From the NCBI GenBank assembly GCA_963691655.1, contig OY829327.1:81790019-81854018 (forward strand): a stretch of DNA of 64,000 nucleotides, in the 5' to 3' direction. Shown here piece after piece: positions 11,676-23,300 of the stretch (position 1 is the first letter of the stretch; every line of letters begins with the position of its first letter). The stretch is from Toxonevra muliebris (lineage: Eukaryota > Arthropoda > Insecta > Diptera > Pallopteridae). Made by a program: the position numbers and the translations under genes. The notes under the pieces are model-generated. The model had not been told where the DNA came from. It saw only the letters and a list, made by a program, of their open reading frames with translations, and ran no database searches.

Positions 11676-11972
11676 TTATCGTCGGTTGACGATATCTGGC
11701 TCCGTATTTGTAGTGTTTGCTGTGCGCTCGACTTTGCGCGCACGTTCTGCATCATACAGAGTGGTCATCATATCTGCAGCAACCTTGCATGCTGCATTCC
11801 ATTTTTCCGCTGTGTTACACATCTGTGTCGTCAGATTCCTTTCTGTGGGGGTTCTCCAAAGGCTTTCTCCAACTCATCTCTGTTTTTGTTAAAACGCGGG
11901 CATTTAAAAAGTATATGCTGCGCGTTCTGCTGTTCCTCTGGGCATCCTGGGCAAAACGGGTCTTTTTCTCCG
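11676..11972 (-). pseudogene. R1-clade-like non-LTR retrotransposon C-terminus with 3' end
   Basis: On the minus strand it reads DPFCPGCPEEQQNAQHILFK followed by CPRFNKNRDELEKAFG. This gives the C-x2-C-x8-H-x4-C pattern of the Cys/His motif found at the end of the ORF2 protein in R1-clade and related non-LTR elements. A one-step frameshift then joins it to TAEKWNAACKVAADMMTTLY and a natural-looking stop at 11676-11678. About 175 bases of untranslated sequence and a poly(A) tract follow. It is truncated at its 5' side near 11973, where three TAACC-type pentamers begin. The protein would normally be reverse transcriptase with endonuclease; only the tail is left. Confidence 0.75.
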
Positions 11973-11974
11973 GT

Positions 11975-11989
11975 GAACCTAACCTAACC
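11975..11989. repeat. Three telomere-type pentamers at the 5' truncation point
   Basis: The units GAACC, TAACC, TAACC lie exactly where the minus-strand non-LTR fragment is truncated, in the same orientation as the eight-unit tract on the other side. Confidence 0.6.
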
Positions 11990-12004
11990 TCGAACCTACA
12001 GTTA

Positions 12005-12160
12005 CTTACGCTGCTGGCATTTGGGGTAGAGCAATAAAATTATACTACATTCACCGACTACTGCGTTTATTTCAACGATGTCTTGCCATCTGCGCAATCA
12101 AGGCGTTTTATACAGTTTTGGTCACCTCTGCGTTGGCACTCTCCGGATAAATAAAGATTT
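12005..12160 (+). pseudogene. R1-clade-like fragment downstream of the reverse transcriptase core
   Basis: The plus strand reads TYAAGIWGRAIKLYYIHRLL and then RLFQRCLAICAIKAFYTV before a stop. This fits the conserved 'YGAEIW ... L..hQR..hhR...AY.Tvst.Al.vl.G' region that follows the polymerase domain in R1-type elements. It is head-to-head with the minus-strand C-terminal fragment at 11676-11972 and separated from it by the short pentamer tract, so the two are pieces of different copies or of a rearranged one. Confidence 0.6.
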
Positions 12161-13476
12161 AGAGTAATATATTTTACTGGTTTTAAAAAGTTTTCTGTTC
12201 AAAATTCATTAATTAAAAAATTCTTTAGATAATATAAATTTTACGATTTTCGATTAGTTTTGATCTGAAAATTTGAATCAACTTAAGGAGAGGTTACCGT
12301 CGAGAGTGAAGAAAACTACAAGGGCATCGGGATTTTTTTTTTAAATAAAATAAATACTTTTAGAATTAAGTTTTACGATATTTTATTATTCGTTAATAGA
12401 CAGTAAATTAAAGTTTTATTTATAAAAAAAGTATGCGGCTTCAGCTCCCATCAAATAAAGAAATGCACGACGTATTTTGGTCAGCGCAGCCTTACCAGTT
12501 CATCTGAAGAAAACCTAATTTTTTCGCCTTGTCTTTTTTTTTTAGCAATATTTGTGAACCTATTTTTCGCAAAAATCGTTTCCTGACGGCTCCAAAAGCT
12601 AAATTTTCTTTCAAATGCTCAGAGATTCATTTGAATCAGTTCATCCGTTGAAGCTCTAGAGTGCCGCTCGCTGAAAATTGCGGTTTCTAGAAAAATGCAT
12701 TTAAAATTTAACGCTATAAAGAATCCAACAGTCGGACGATTTCACTCAACAGGCTGTAAATTATATTACATTAGATATCGATGGTCACACGTTGACCCCT
12801 CGTATGTAGTTTTTCACCTCTTTTGGAAGACAAGACAATAACGCAATAAAATATTCTTTCACCCACATGTTCTAAGTACTTGGATGCAAATTATGTAACA
12901 AAAAAAAAATATTAATTTTTATCGTGGACATTGAAGGTATTCACAATTGTATGGAAAAATTTAAGTTTCTTTGATTTTCGAAGTTTCCCTTTCAACTAAT
13001 AAATAAAACTTGAGGTCATTCTTATTGACCCTATCGAAAATCAAAGAAATTGACTGATCGGAATTATGCGCATATTGAAATGGTAGCATTCAAAGTGTTG
13101 ATTTTTAACGGAGGATTGACAAAAACGGTTGTGTTTTCGATTTTTCAATCTAATCGAAGGGACAGTTCAGTGCATCACGCTGAAGTGAGAGGAAGGCTCT
13201 ACGTAAAATCATCAAGCTTTGGGGTGATCCTTTTTTCTTTCAAAAACACTACTTGTGAACTAACTGTTTTTGATAACGTATCTTATGATTAATGCAAGCA
13301 GAAAAGAGACCCGATGGGAAATTTTGTAAAGAAATATTAGACAAAACGAACACATTCTCTCTGACTTTCATTCAAAGTTCATGGAACCAATCGAGCAAAT
13401 TTTTTCGTATGTTCCAAATGATTTTCTATTATTTGAGACGATTTTATGATATTCAAGCCTATTTTATAATTTCTTA
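12161..13476. other. Gene-free stretch
   Basis: No family motifs were recognised in any frame. Two inverted phrases, TTTGATTTTCGAAGTTTCCC (about 12970) and GACCCTATCGAAAATCAAAG (about 13027), flank a short spacer and form a weak inverted repeat. Confidence 0.45.
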
Positions 13477-13590
13477 AGTCCATCTTAGATCATTGTCAAC
13501 TTTAGTCTTCATCAGCGCCACGTTTGTGTCGCCGGTCACAGATATCAGGCGGCTTTCACGAGAGTCGTCCTCCACCGTAAAAATCCGGTG
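13477..13590 (-). pseudogene. Short mariner-type transposase N-terminal fragment
   Basis: The minus strand reads FTVEDDSRESRLISVTGDTN followed by VALMKTKVDNDLRWT, in one frame. This matches the linker in mariner transposases just before the second helix-turn-helix (pattern VEDxxRSGRPxxVxxxxNhxhhxxhVxxDRRhT). The Gly-Arg-Pro after the second Ser is degraded to SRL. Only about 38 codons survive, with no termini visible. Confidence 0.55.
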
Positions 13591-14195
13591 TGAAATTTTT
13601 GAATTCAGTTGGGAACATCTGCAAGGTGTGGAGCACTCACTTCATATGCATTTAGTTGACGTCAAAATCTGTAGAGACAAAAAAAAAAAAAAAAAAAACA
13701 CCTTGGGTGTGCCAATAATGTACTATTATACCCTAAAAATTTTTAACTTCATAGGTTACCTTAATGTAGCATTGAGAAGTACGTCAATTTTGCATATTGC
13801 ATTGAAGTATCATAAAAGAAATTTTGCTTGAGTATGCGTTTCTAACTCTTTACCTCTGCCTTTTGCATGAGTAATTAGCAGCAACAGCAGCAAATAAGTG
13901 AATGTCGGAGAATTATACCTTTGAAAATCACATTGCACACAAAAAATTTAGTACTTTGTTAAGTATTCGATGCAGTAGAAATTAGAAAAGCTGAGTAAAT
14001 AATTTCGAAAATGAAAGCAAACATTTTGTATCAATGTGAAATGCCATGAAGAATAAATAGGTAAGTCAAACCAATTTTCAAAATTGGAACACAAGCATAC
14101 TTCTGTGAGTAAATAAAAGGAGAAATTTTCAAATTTTTAAAAGTGAGTACTTATTTTAAAGTATCGTATATATGAAAATACATAGTACCTAGTAC

Positions 14196-14359
14196 CAAAA
14201 ACGGATCCATAGATTTTCTACAGGGGAGCTATTATTCTCTTGCTTCATTTAATTGTTTTTTTTTTTTGTGCCTCAAAACCAACGATCAAATTGTATGAGA
14301 TTTTCTCCAGTCAAGAGGACGGGTTTTAACCCAAAATCCCCCCTTGAATCTGCTAGTGT
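14196..14359. mobile_element. Small hAT-like MITE with imperfect TIRs
   Basis: A 164-bp noncoding segment with ends reading CGGATCCATAGATTTTC and, inverted, CTAGCAGATTCAAGGG. It is bounded by CTAGTAC at 14189-14195 and again at 14360-14366, which with one more variable base gives an 8-bp-like target duplication. The interior carries a C/G-rich pair near each end (caggggagc and gggttttaaccc). The size, 8-bp-class duplication and CGGATCCA-type end suggest a nonautonomous hAT-like element. A related one lies near 48348-48501. Confidence 0.55.
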
Positions 14360-14843
14360 CTAGTACAATAAATTTTAAATACTATAACAGAAACAACTAT
14401 ACAACAGCAATGAACAACATTAAAATAATTACATACATACAAACGATCAATGAAAAGGAATTGAAAGAGCCATAAGATTCAAACTGCAAATACTCTATGT
14501 TTATATGTGGAAAAACCCAGCAGGAAAATGCATATTATTGATCAAACAATTTGAAAAAAAAGTGGACACAGGGTTGCCTAAGCTAACTGCATAGCTGATT
14601 GAAGCCAGTTAATTCGAAACTATTTCAGAGCCATCAATACAGTAACTGGAGACTTTGGCATTATTGACTTTCCAGTTTTTATGAGAAGGAAAAACTATCG
14701 CAAACGCTCTTTTGTATCGATAAATCTTGTTTGGGCATATAATGAAGAGGGACACGAGCCTAATAGATATCCTGCAGAATTTGTATGCCTCTTCAATAAT
14801 ATCAATAACTTTGATGTGATATAATTGGTACAGGCAGCAAATA

Positions 14844-16075
14844 AGGAGTGAGTTTGAAAAAATCTTAACACACGTTTTACCTAATAATTTTTTTTGGGTG
14901 TAAAATTTAAAAATTTCTTTGATCTAGTTATCTTTGGAAAATATGTCAGTTGTTATTTTTAATGATAAACATGTTGATTTATTGTGAGTTTGATCAAAAT
15001 GAGTGACGAAAAAGAAGTACGTCTTAAAATTATTAAAAATTTTCAAAAAAAATCCAAATTGGTCCTACAAAAAATTGGCCAAAGAATTGAAGGTCTGCCG
15101 TCAAATTGTTTCCAATGTTATTAAACAGTTTCAGGAGAATTTGACCATAGATAGGAAACCTGGTTCGGAAAGAAAACAAGGACCACATAATATTGGGAAA
15201 GCCAAGAAAAAAGAAAGCATATTGAAAAGATCTTCAAATACATCTGGTAGAAAAGCTGCCCGGTTAGCCCAGTGCTCTGATTATTTGGTGCGAAAAGTTA
15301 AAGCCAATGCAGGTTTGAAAACATACAAAGTCCAAAAAGTTCCAGACAGGAATGCTGCAAAAAATTTAGACGCCAAAAGTAGGGCTCGGAAATTAAAATC
15401 GAATTTCATAACAAAATATTCATGTTGTATAATGGACGACGCAGCTTCTGGGTCAAAATTTTTATGTTGCTGATGCTCGAGAAAATGACGAAGAACAATT
15501 TAGAATCCAAAAGCAGACAAAATTTCCTAAAAAATTCCTGGTATGGCAAGTTATATGCAGTTGCGGCATTTGTTACAGTGGACTCTATAAATACCGAAAT
15601 ATACATCAAAGAATGTGTGAAAAAAAGACTTCTTCCTTTCATAAGAGAGCACAATGTGTCCACATATTTTTGGCTCGATTTGGCATTATGTCACTACGGC
15701 AAGAAAGCTCTGGAGTGGTACCAAAGTAATAACATAGTTTTTGTACCTAGAGAGGCTAATCCTCCAAATTGTCCGGAGCTAAGATCAGTGGAGAGATTTT
15801 GGGCTCTTGTGAAAAGAAACTTAAAGAGCACAAAAAAGGTGTCACAAAATATCGAAGATGGGCAAAAAGGTGTCTGAAACAACTATCAAATCTCTAATGG
15901 AAGGCTTACCAAAAACTGGAGAGTTCATAAATAGTGGTTAGAACTATAAAAGTTATATTTTTCTGTAATTTGTAAAATATTATCAATTAAATAATAAAAA
16001 AATCAAAACTCTAAGATCAACCGTTTAAAAATTATTGAATTTTATATATGTTAAGATTTTTTCGATCTCACTCTT
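14844..16075 (+). mobile_element. Complete-ended Tc1-like (DD37E) transposon
   Basis: The ends are 27-bp terminal inverted repeats with three differences: AGGAGTGAGTTTGAAAAAAT at the left, and AAGAGTGAGATCGAAAAAAT read inward from the right. TA dinucleotides at 14842-14843 and 16076-16077 fit a TA target duplication. The total length of 1232 bp is normal for a Tc1-like element. It contains one broken transposase frame. A 3'-truncated copy with the same left end is at 57188-58062. Confidence 0.85.
14999..15941 (+). pseudogene. DD37E Tc1-like transposase, inactivated
   Basis: The ATG at 14999 opens MSDEKEVRLKIIKNFQKK; a one-base slip in an A-run then moves the frame to NPNWSYKKLAKELKVCRQ, the N-terminal helix-turn-helix. 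The basic second DNA-binding part and the MDD catalytic block follow. About nine codons after MDD are missing (the related element at 54 kb has ESYVKFDLK there), which shifts the frame. Further on, FWLDLALCHYG and PELRSVERFW supply the second Asp and the Glu with 37 residues between them, giving a DD37E spacing by direct count. Another small deletion follows CSCG. The last part reads SLMEGLPKTGEFINSG and stops at 15941. A cut-and-paste transposase, now dead. The terminal repeats on either side confirm it as the element's own gene. Confidence 0.85.
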
Positions 16076-16077
16076 TA

Positions 16078-17342
16078 GATTGCTTTTACATACATTCAGC
16101 TGCGCAAATACTGAAGAACTCTCACCAGTCTTTTTATATATTTTGAGCCAACAAATATACATATATTTTTGGTTTACTATGAGTCTGCAAAGCCAGAATG
16201 TTTATGGATAAAGTTCCAAATAGCTCCGCATATCCACATATTCCACAAGGTCATTCTGAGCTGCGTTCCATTGAATAATAAAATCAATATTTGGAATGAA
16301 AACGAAATTTTGCAGTCTTTTAAATAATATTATGCATATCTTTTATGAAGCTCACATGCCGCTCTCCTCACTGTTCTCCTTCTAAGAAGGTTCATTGTCC
16401 CTCCCTTCAATAAATTTTCCTTTTTAATCTTTTTGTAAATTTTAATTTTAATTTAAAAAAATTTTCAACTTTATTAACTTTCAAATAAGTATAAATTTAC
16501 AAAGATCCGATAATGCTTTTTATTTTTTAAAAAAATTTATACTTACTTAACTTAAATTACCTTTACTAACCTAGAGTTATCAGTAGAACGTTTTCTGTCG
16601 GAATCCGTAGTCGAAACCTGTGTCGAACAGTAGTATAATTCTTTATCGAGTATTAAGCGAGCAGTAAAACCTATCAGGAACTCATTTAGTAGGCTTCGTC
16701 TTGTCTCCATTCTCAACCAAACTTCGTTTAAATATTTCTAATAGGCAGGAAGAGGATAAGTTCTAAAATGGGCAAAATTGTTCAAGTGAGTAAGGTCTCT
16801 CCTATACAAGTGAAATTTTAAAAATTTGAACTTTGCTTTCCATCGTATTTCTCGAGAATTGCTTCCAGTATTTCCTTTTTGAAGACACACTAATTTTCCT
16901 ATTGGCTATATATGGTACATATGAATTTCAGTTAGTAGGTATTTAAATTTTAACTTCGACTGATGTTTTGTGTGAAAAGGAATTGAACTCAAAAAACGTA
17001 CAAATGTATGGATAAATTTGAAGTCTATAATTTTCTCAATACCTAAAGAAAAAAATGTTTCCCTCAAATTTTGGACTTTGATTCGGACTTAAACAATGGA
17101 AAATTCGAATAAGTATTGCTCAATGATTATGTAATTGGAAATATATTTATATGCGCTTTTAGGTTTAAGATTATTTCATCTACAATTGCAATCTACAATG
17201 GTTTAATTTCAGAAATGACCTTGCTTTTGCAAATTATGAAATTCTTGATGGAATTCCACATATTTATTTTTTTGTTTTCGACAAATCTGTTTTTCTAGGG
17301 GCATATCGCTATATTTGTGACCGAAACAGACACAACCTAGAC
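16078..17342. other. Gene-free AT-rich stretch
   Basis: No coding or repeat family was recognised. The longer open frames have no family motifs. Confidence 0.5.
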
Positions 17343-18222
17343 CAAGGCCGTATTTAGGGGGGGGAGGGGGGTGATTTGGGATTTATTTCCATCGGTTTTT
17401 TTTTCTAAAAAGTCAAATATAAAAAAAAATAAATTTGAAATCTTACACTATGCGATCAAATCCGATTTGTTTTCTTCGACATGAGGTTTGACTACGGATT
17501 CAAAAAGAGAAGTTGATACTGAGCACTCCTGCATTCATAGGTCAGTAACTGTTTTTGATTTAAAGTTTCGTCCTGAATCAGTTTGAAAAGTTTAAAAATG
17601 AATAAAACATAGAAAAAATTATCGGATCCTTGTAAAATAAGACTTGCTTGAACCCCATTTTTTTTCCTAAAACGTGACGTGATGGGAAGTTTTTGACCTC
17701 AGATTCGTGTTCAATGTGAAAAATTCTTTCGCAAAAACTCCATCTTATTAGCAAAACCCATGCAGTTTAGGACGCAATCTTAAAATATAATTATTTTTTA
17801 ACGCATTATTGGTCAGAGCACCACGAAAGATCTCAACCTCATTCCTTATCATTGATAATGGCTCAAATTCCCAATGATGATCATTTGAAAAAAATGAGCC
17901 TCTACTGTTTTTGGTAATTTTTTTGAGGTTGGGTACATCATCAGTAGTGGGAGTCAATGAGCTAATGAAATTATGTCCTTCACGATAAAAAAAAATGCAT
18001 TTGAATGCACATTGAATAATATTTATTTCAAAAAATTTAATTTGATTATTCTGTGAATTTCTTGTCACTTTTGGCCATTTGTTTGAGGTTAAGATTAAAA
18101 AAAATCGGAAAATTTTTCCTAAAATTTTAATTTTATAGGGTCCATCAAATGTATCATCGATTTAATTTATTGTATTTAAAAATCAGTTTGATAAAAATTA
18201 TTTATGAATATTTTCTTTGCAT
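17343..18222. mobile_element. hAT-like noncoding repeat, 3' end lost
   Basis: Starts CAAGGCCGTATTTAGGGGG and runs collinearly with the copy at 33136-34141 up to ATTTTCTTTGCATG. There the similarity stops and the Tc1-like remnant begins. It lacks the terminal CTGGCTACGTCCCTG end. Relative to the other copies it has lost the segment between the G-run and TTTCCATCGG. The 106-codon open frame on its minus strand is not conserved in the other copies, so it is not a gene. Confidence 0.7.
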
Positions 18223-18662
18223 GCTTTCTGGGGATGCTTTTAAAAACAGAGTTTCGACAGGATAATCATATTTACGAGAAATTGGGATATCCAGTACATA
18301 ATCTATTTATACCAGCATAGACTCGTATCTTCTGCCAATAACTGAAATCGAAATTGAGTGCTTTCAGAGGTCAGGAGCCTAAAAATCAAAGTCGCTTGTA
18401 CAGTAAGTGAAAAGAGAGAAAAATGGATAAGATTTTTGGACTGCGCCTCTCAATCTTCAGATGCTAACCATTTTGAAAATATTTGAGTAATTATTAAGCT
18501 TAAGATGAGCAGAAAAAACGATAAGAGCATTGCTCAATTAAAACGGCAGATTAAGTCAAAATGGTGGTGTTTGCCGCAATCGTAGGCCGAAAAGCTAGAG
18601 ATAACATGACCCCTCGTTACCACGAAATTACTCAAAATTTTGATAACTGGACAGTATATTGA
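18223..18662 (+). pseudogene. Tc1-like transposase C-terminal half
   Basis: Inverted partner of the remnant at 1-350. Across several frames it reads QSFDRIIIFTRNWDIQY, a degraded PKNQSR block (second Asp region), DCASQSSDANHFENIW containing the last catalytic Glu, KMSRKNDKSIAQLKRQIKSK, and a tail MTPRYHEITQNFDNWTVY ending in a stop at 18660-18662. The tail matches the usual Tc1 ending of the type '..M..R....I.....WT.Y'. Frame changes and an internal stop make it nonfunctional. It directly abuts the hAT-like repeat on its left, so its N-terminal half is missing. Confidence 0.75.
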
Positions 18663-18909
18663 TATGTCAGCGCATTGGACAACGAGACGTTTAAAGATAC
18701 AGCTACAGATTATAAAATCAATAGCTAGTAACTTTCTTTATAATAAACTGGCAACTGCACAATATACAGTGTGCATCCAAAAAAAAATTTTCGATAAAAT
18801 TGTTGAATTTATTAAAAACCTCATTACTATACATAAATGTTCTAAATATAATTTCACGTTGAATTTAGAAAAGTTTTTTTCCGACACTAGTCGAAAAACT
18901 ATAATAATA

Positions 18910-20124
18910 TTGGGAGTATGAATGTATAAACTCGTAATTGTGACTAACTTCATATCTATCATACGCGCTATTTTTTTGACATTGAAAGCTATTCTATCTC
19001 GAAGAGCGCCAAAAATACTATAAGAATTGATCTGTCAAATAACTTTCATAATTTTACAAAAGTGTTTTACTATAGCTGAAAATGTCGAATTTCGTGCCAA
19101 CAAAACAACATTTGCGGGAAGTTTTAATTTGCTTCTTCCATTTAAAGAAAAACGCAACTGAAGCACATTTTTTACTAACTGAAGCTTATCCTGACTGTGC
19201 TATAGACGTTAGAATGTGTCAGGTGTGGTATGTCCGTTTCAAAAGTTGTGATTTTGATGTTGAAGACGGAACGGAACGAAGATCGAAGATGAAGAATTGA
19301 AGGCATTATTCGAAGAAGATTCATGTCAAACGCAACAAGAACTTGCAGAATCTTTAGGAGTTGATCAATTAACAATTTCTAAACGATTAAAAGCATTGGG
19401 AATGATTCAAAAGCAAGGAAATTGGGTGCCGTACGAATTGAAGCCGAGAGACGTCGAACGACGATTTTTCACATGTGAACTGCTGAATGACTTGTGACTG
19501 GCGATGAAAAGTGGATACGTTACGATAACCCAAAGCGTAAAAAATCATGGTGACCGCCCGGACATGCATCAACATCAACGACAAAGCCGAACATCCATGG
19601 ATCCAAGCTCATGCTGTGTATTTGGTTGGTTATGAAAGGTGTTGTGTATTATGAGCTGTTGAAACCGAATGAAACGATCACTGGAGACCGCTACAAACTA
19701 CAATTGATGCGTTTGAGCCGAGCATTAAAGGATAAGAGGCCAGAATATGAGAATAGACACGACGAAGTTATTCTTCAGCACGACAATGCTCGGCCGCATG
19801 TTGGAAGGGAAGTAAAAACATACTTGGAAACGCTGAAATGGGAAGTGCTACCCCACCCGCCGTATTCTCCAGACATTACTCCTTCTGATTACCACTTGTT
19901 CCGATCGATGACACATGGCCGGGCTGAACAGCACTTCTGTTCTTTCGAAGAACTCAAAAAATGGGTCGATTCGTGGATAGCCTCAAAAGATGAGGAGTTC
20001 TTTCGACACGAAGTCCGTATGCTGCCAGAAAGATGGGAAAAGGTTGTGACTAACGATGGACAATACTTTAAAGAATAAATTTATAATCACTTTTTCACAT
20101 ATACATATACATTCATACTCCCAA
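18910..20124 (+). mobile_element. Complete-ended mariner element
   Basis: Perfect 19-bp terminal inverted repeats, TTGGGAGTATGAATGTATA at 18910-18928 and its complement at 20106-20124. TA occurs immediately outside both ends (18908-18909 and 20125-20126). Length 1215 bp, normal for mariner. It contains a broken DD34D transposase. Confidence 0.9.
19082..20078 (+). pseudogene. mariner (DD34D) transposase, inactivated
   Basis: Begins MSNFVPTKQHLREVLICFFH with the first helix-turn-helix. It loses a few codons after VEDGTERR (frame break near 19285), then continues ALFEEDSCQTQQELAESLGV through the second helix-turn-helix. A deletion after FFTCELL removes the segment before TGDEKW, the first catalytic Asp. 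A TGG-TGA pair near 19552 gives a premature stop in the SW-PPG stretch. The last part from 19611 is open: LQHDNARPH and SPDITPSDYHLF provide the second and third Asp with 34 residues between them, as in mariner. It ends at the stop 20076-20078, about 45 bases before the right terminus. At least four lesions make it inactive. Confidence 0.9.
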
Positions 20125-20129
20125 TACAA

Positions 20130-20300
20130 TTTTTTTTTAATATTCTTACTACAGAATACTTTTTGACTCATGCTCACGCATGCTCACGGCTTTGAAAATA
20201 CCACTCACGCATTTTTCAAAAAAAAAAAATTCACGCATGTGCACGTTGAAATTTTTCCAGAAAATTTAATGTATGCTCACGCACGAGTTATATTCTATCG
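20130..20300. repeat. Cluster of CTCACGCATG-type words
   Basis: Several near copies of GCTCACGCATG and CACGCA(C/T)G occur within 170 bp directly after the mariner. They look like a decayed short-period or palindromic repeat (CATGCTCACGCATG). Function unknown. Confidence 0.4.
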
Positions 20301-23300
20301 TAACGATAAATAAAACAAAATATAATAAATTTTGGACATTTATTTAATTTAAATTGAATCTAAAGACTGCGAAACTTTTTCTTGTTACTACTTACTTATA
20401 TACTGATCACAGATCAGTTTTCTTAATGCTAGTATGTTTTGCCTGTTTGTTTAGTACATATACAAACAGAGCACTCCATGAGATTTTCACATCATGTGGT
20501 TCCCTACAAGCATTTCGGTAGTCGACTACGAAAATAGCACACTTCTAGTTAACTTTTATGACCTAACTATAAGCTAACTACAATGTAATGCAGAGCTTTC
20601 CCAAAATCAAACCGTGCATATTCTGTGCAGTGGATTTGTTGTTTTTGACATATTTTCTCATCTCTCTTTAAAGAGCATTTAACTGTTGTTTCATTTTTTT
20701 TTTTCCTTTTGTGCATTGTGAAATCTAATGCAGTTAAGTGAGTTTAAAGTATGCAACTAAATTAGAAAAAGTTTAATAATAATATTAATGTGAGAAATGC
20801 AAGAAAAATCAAATAATTTCATAAAATGTAATGTTTTTTATTAAATTTCAAATATTTTAAGATGTATTAATTATAAATTGTAAGCTAATAAACTTATAGT
20901 TAGAAGTAATAAGTTTATAGGTAAAAATAAATTAGATAACTTTTAGCTAGCTTTTAAGCAACTAACTTTAAGTTAGTTGAAAAGTCATGCAGAGTCGGAC
21001 AATTTGCAGTAGCCTAGGACATCGCAATGTTAAAATAGTCAGTTGGCTCCATTAAAAATTATCCAAGTATCAACCACCTCTATTTGCGAAATAGTTAGAT
21101 TAAAGTACATTAAAAATTAGCTAAGTTGCTGGCAGAGTTGTTACTCATCTACTTGTGTTTGGTTCCTTAAGAACTAATACTTCCCTATATTTAGGGAAAA
21201 CCAACTTAATATTTATTTAGGATGACTACATCCTGTTTATCGTATCTATCTTTTTCGTATGTTCTTTTGTTGGGTTTTCTGTTTTTGCACAAAATTCAAA
21301 ACGCGTTTTAATTTCCATACTAGTTATGATTGCAGAAGAGCGCTGTCACTCTCATGATTTAAAACAAAAAAATATGGATCGCATGTAATAGGAAATTGAT
21401 GAATGAATAGTTCACCTAAGTCGCTATCTATTTTGACCCCTACTATTGTAATTTTTGTTATATTTTCTCAAAGATTGTTTGTTTTTTTTTTTTCAACCGT
21501 AAATCCAGCATAAAGTCATTATAGCAAAAAACAAAAGTGTTTTTAAAGGTGGTTTAGATGATTTTGATCTTCAATGACTTTAACTATTTTTTGATGGATA
21601 ATATTTTCTCCGAACATGTGAGTATGGCCAAACTCATGAGTGAGCGAATGTAACTTGTATATCACAATATCTTATAATTATCCTTGTATAAGTTTTTTCG
21701 TCCTGATACATCGATTGCTAATAAAACAAAAGAAGATAGACAAAATTTCAAGTAGCTAGTCCAATTAAAAATATGTTTAAATTACAATTAAACCAAAAAA
21801 AGTCTGGCCAGACTTTTCATATGTTAATTTAATTTACGCCAGGCTTTTTTTTGTATTTTTCTGTTTAAACTTATTCATAGCTGCCACAATACAAATAACC
21901 ATTAGAGAGATGGCCATACCTAATAATAAATAATATAAATGGACTACGAATCTATCACAAATTAACATTCTGCACTCAATTGTAAAAGCATTTACCTACA
22001 CTTTCACACTTAAATTAGTATTTCTTTCATTGGGGGCGAACGGCATCCCAACAACAACAAAAGAATCAATTAGTTCACACATGCATATATTAAATGCTGA
22101 AATCAATTAATCATTACCTAAATATTAGGGATGCCATTACCAAATTACATCCATATGTACTTACGAACAATAAATGGTAAAATCGAAACCATTCACCATA
22201 GATTACATTTTGGAATGGATTTTTAACAATGAAGAGTAAAGGAAATATATGCACATGTGAAATTTCAACGCATAAATCAAATTCGTTGTGAATGTATGGA
22301 AATAAAATTGTATAAAGCAAATTCAACAAAACAATAAAGTAGCAAAATACCACACACGCGAACTTATGCACACACAAACAAATCGTGCACTAGTGTGTGT
22401 GTGTGTGTGTGTATATGTGTGGTGTGCAGACATTTTGGTAAATTGTAACTTAAGCGCACAATTTCGCGCTTCATGTAGCTCATTTATGAGTTTTGCATGT
22501 AACTTTTGCCTTTACTTTACTTACTAAATGAAACGATGCGAGTAACCCACATCCTGTCATACACACAAACACACAAATGCACGCACACGTATACATACAG
22601 ACGACAATAAACGCAACTTCCGTTTAAAGGAAATCACAACTTAACATTTTTGGCGCTTCAGTTCAAAAAATTGCCAGTTTTTTTTTTTTTTTTTTTTTGG
22701 TTTTGTTCGTTTGGCGAATTTTTGCAACATTTTTCAGTTTCACAGTTTTTATACAACATAAAACGGAAGGAAGTTAGTTTTGGTAGTAGTAGTGATGGTG
22801 CTAACCGATGTTGCTGTGGTAGCGATCTCATGGTGATGTTGGATGGTGTTGCTGAAAAATAGCAGTTTTGACATTTGGCTATGCACAATTTTTTAAAAAT
22901 TTTTTTTTTTGCTGTTTTCTTTCAACACATGCACACAATGATGCAAATTTTTACGAATTATTAAAAATATTCCTATGCTTTTTCAAATGATTTGCATATA
23001 TGCATACATTTAGAAGCATTTGAAAGGAAAGGAGATTTATGTCCAATGTCTAATTTTGTTATTTGCGCTATTGTTGTTGTTGTTGCAGTTGTCGTCATCT
23101 GCTGATGTTGCTGAACATTGCAAGTAACAACTGTAAGTATGTATAAGAATAGCATGTACGTATGGAAATGGTATCGGGGGGAGGGGGGTTTTCAAGAAAC
23201 AAAAAAAAACTGATTTTGCTTACTTGCAGATGCACATACATATAGCAGTCCAAAATGAATGATAATAAAAGTGATGGCGACTTTTTTTTATCTGTTATCT

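Noticed and set aside
11649..12037. Overlapping plus-strand open frames of 89-112 codons
   Set aside because: Antisense to the R1-clade-like C-terminal fragment, whose Cys/His motif is clear on the minus strand.
13493..13831. 112-codon plus-strand open frame
   Set aside because: Antisense to a mariner transposase fragment, then runs through an A-tract.
17748..18068. 106-codon minus-strand open frame
   Set aside because: Lies inside a noncoding hAT-like repeat and is not kept open in the copy at 33136-34141.
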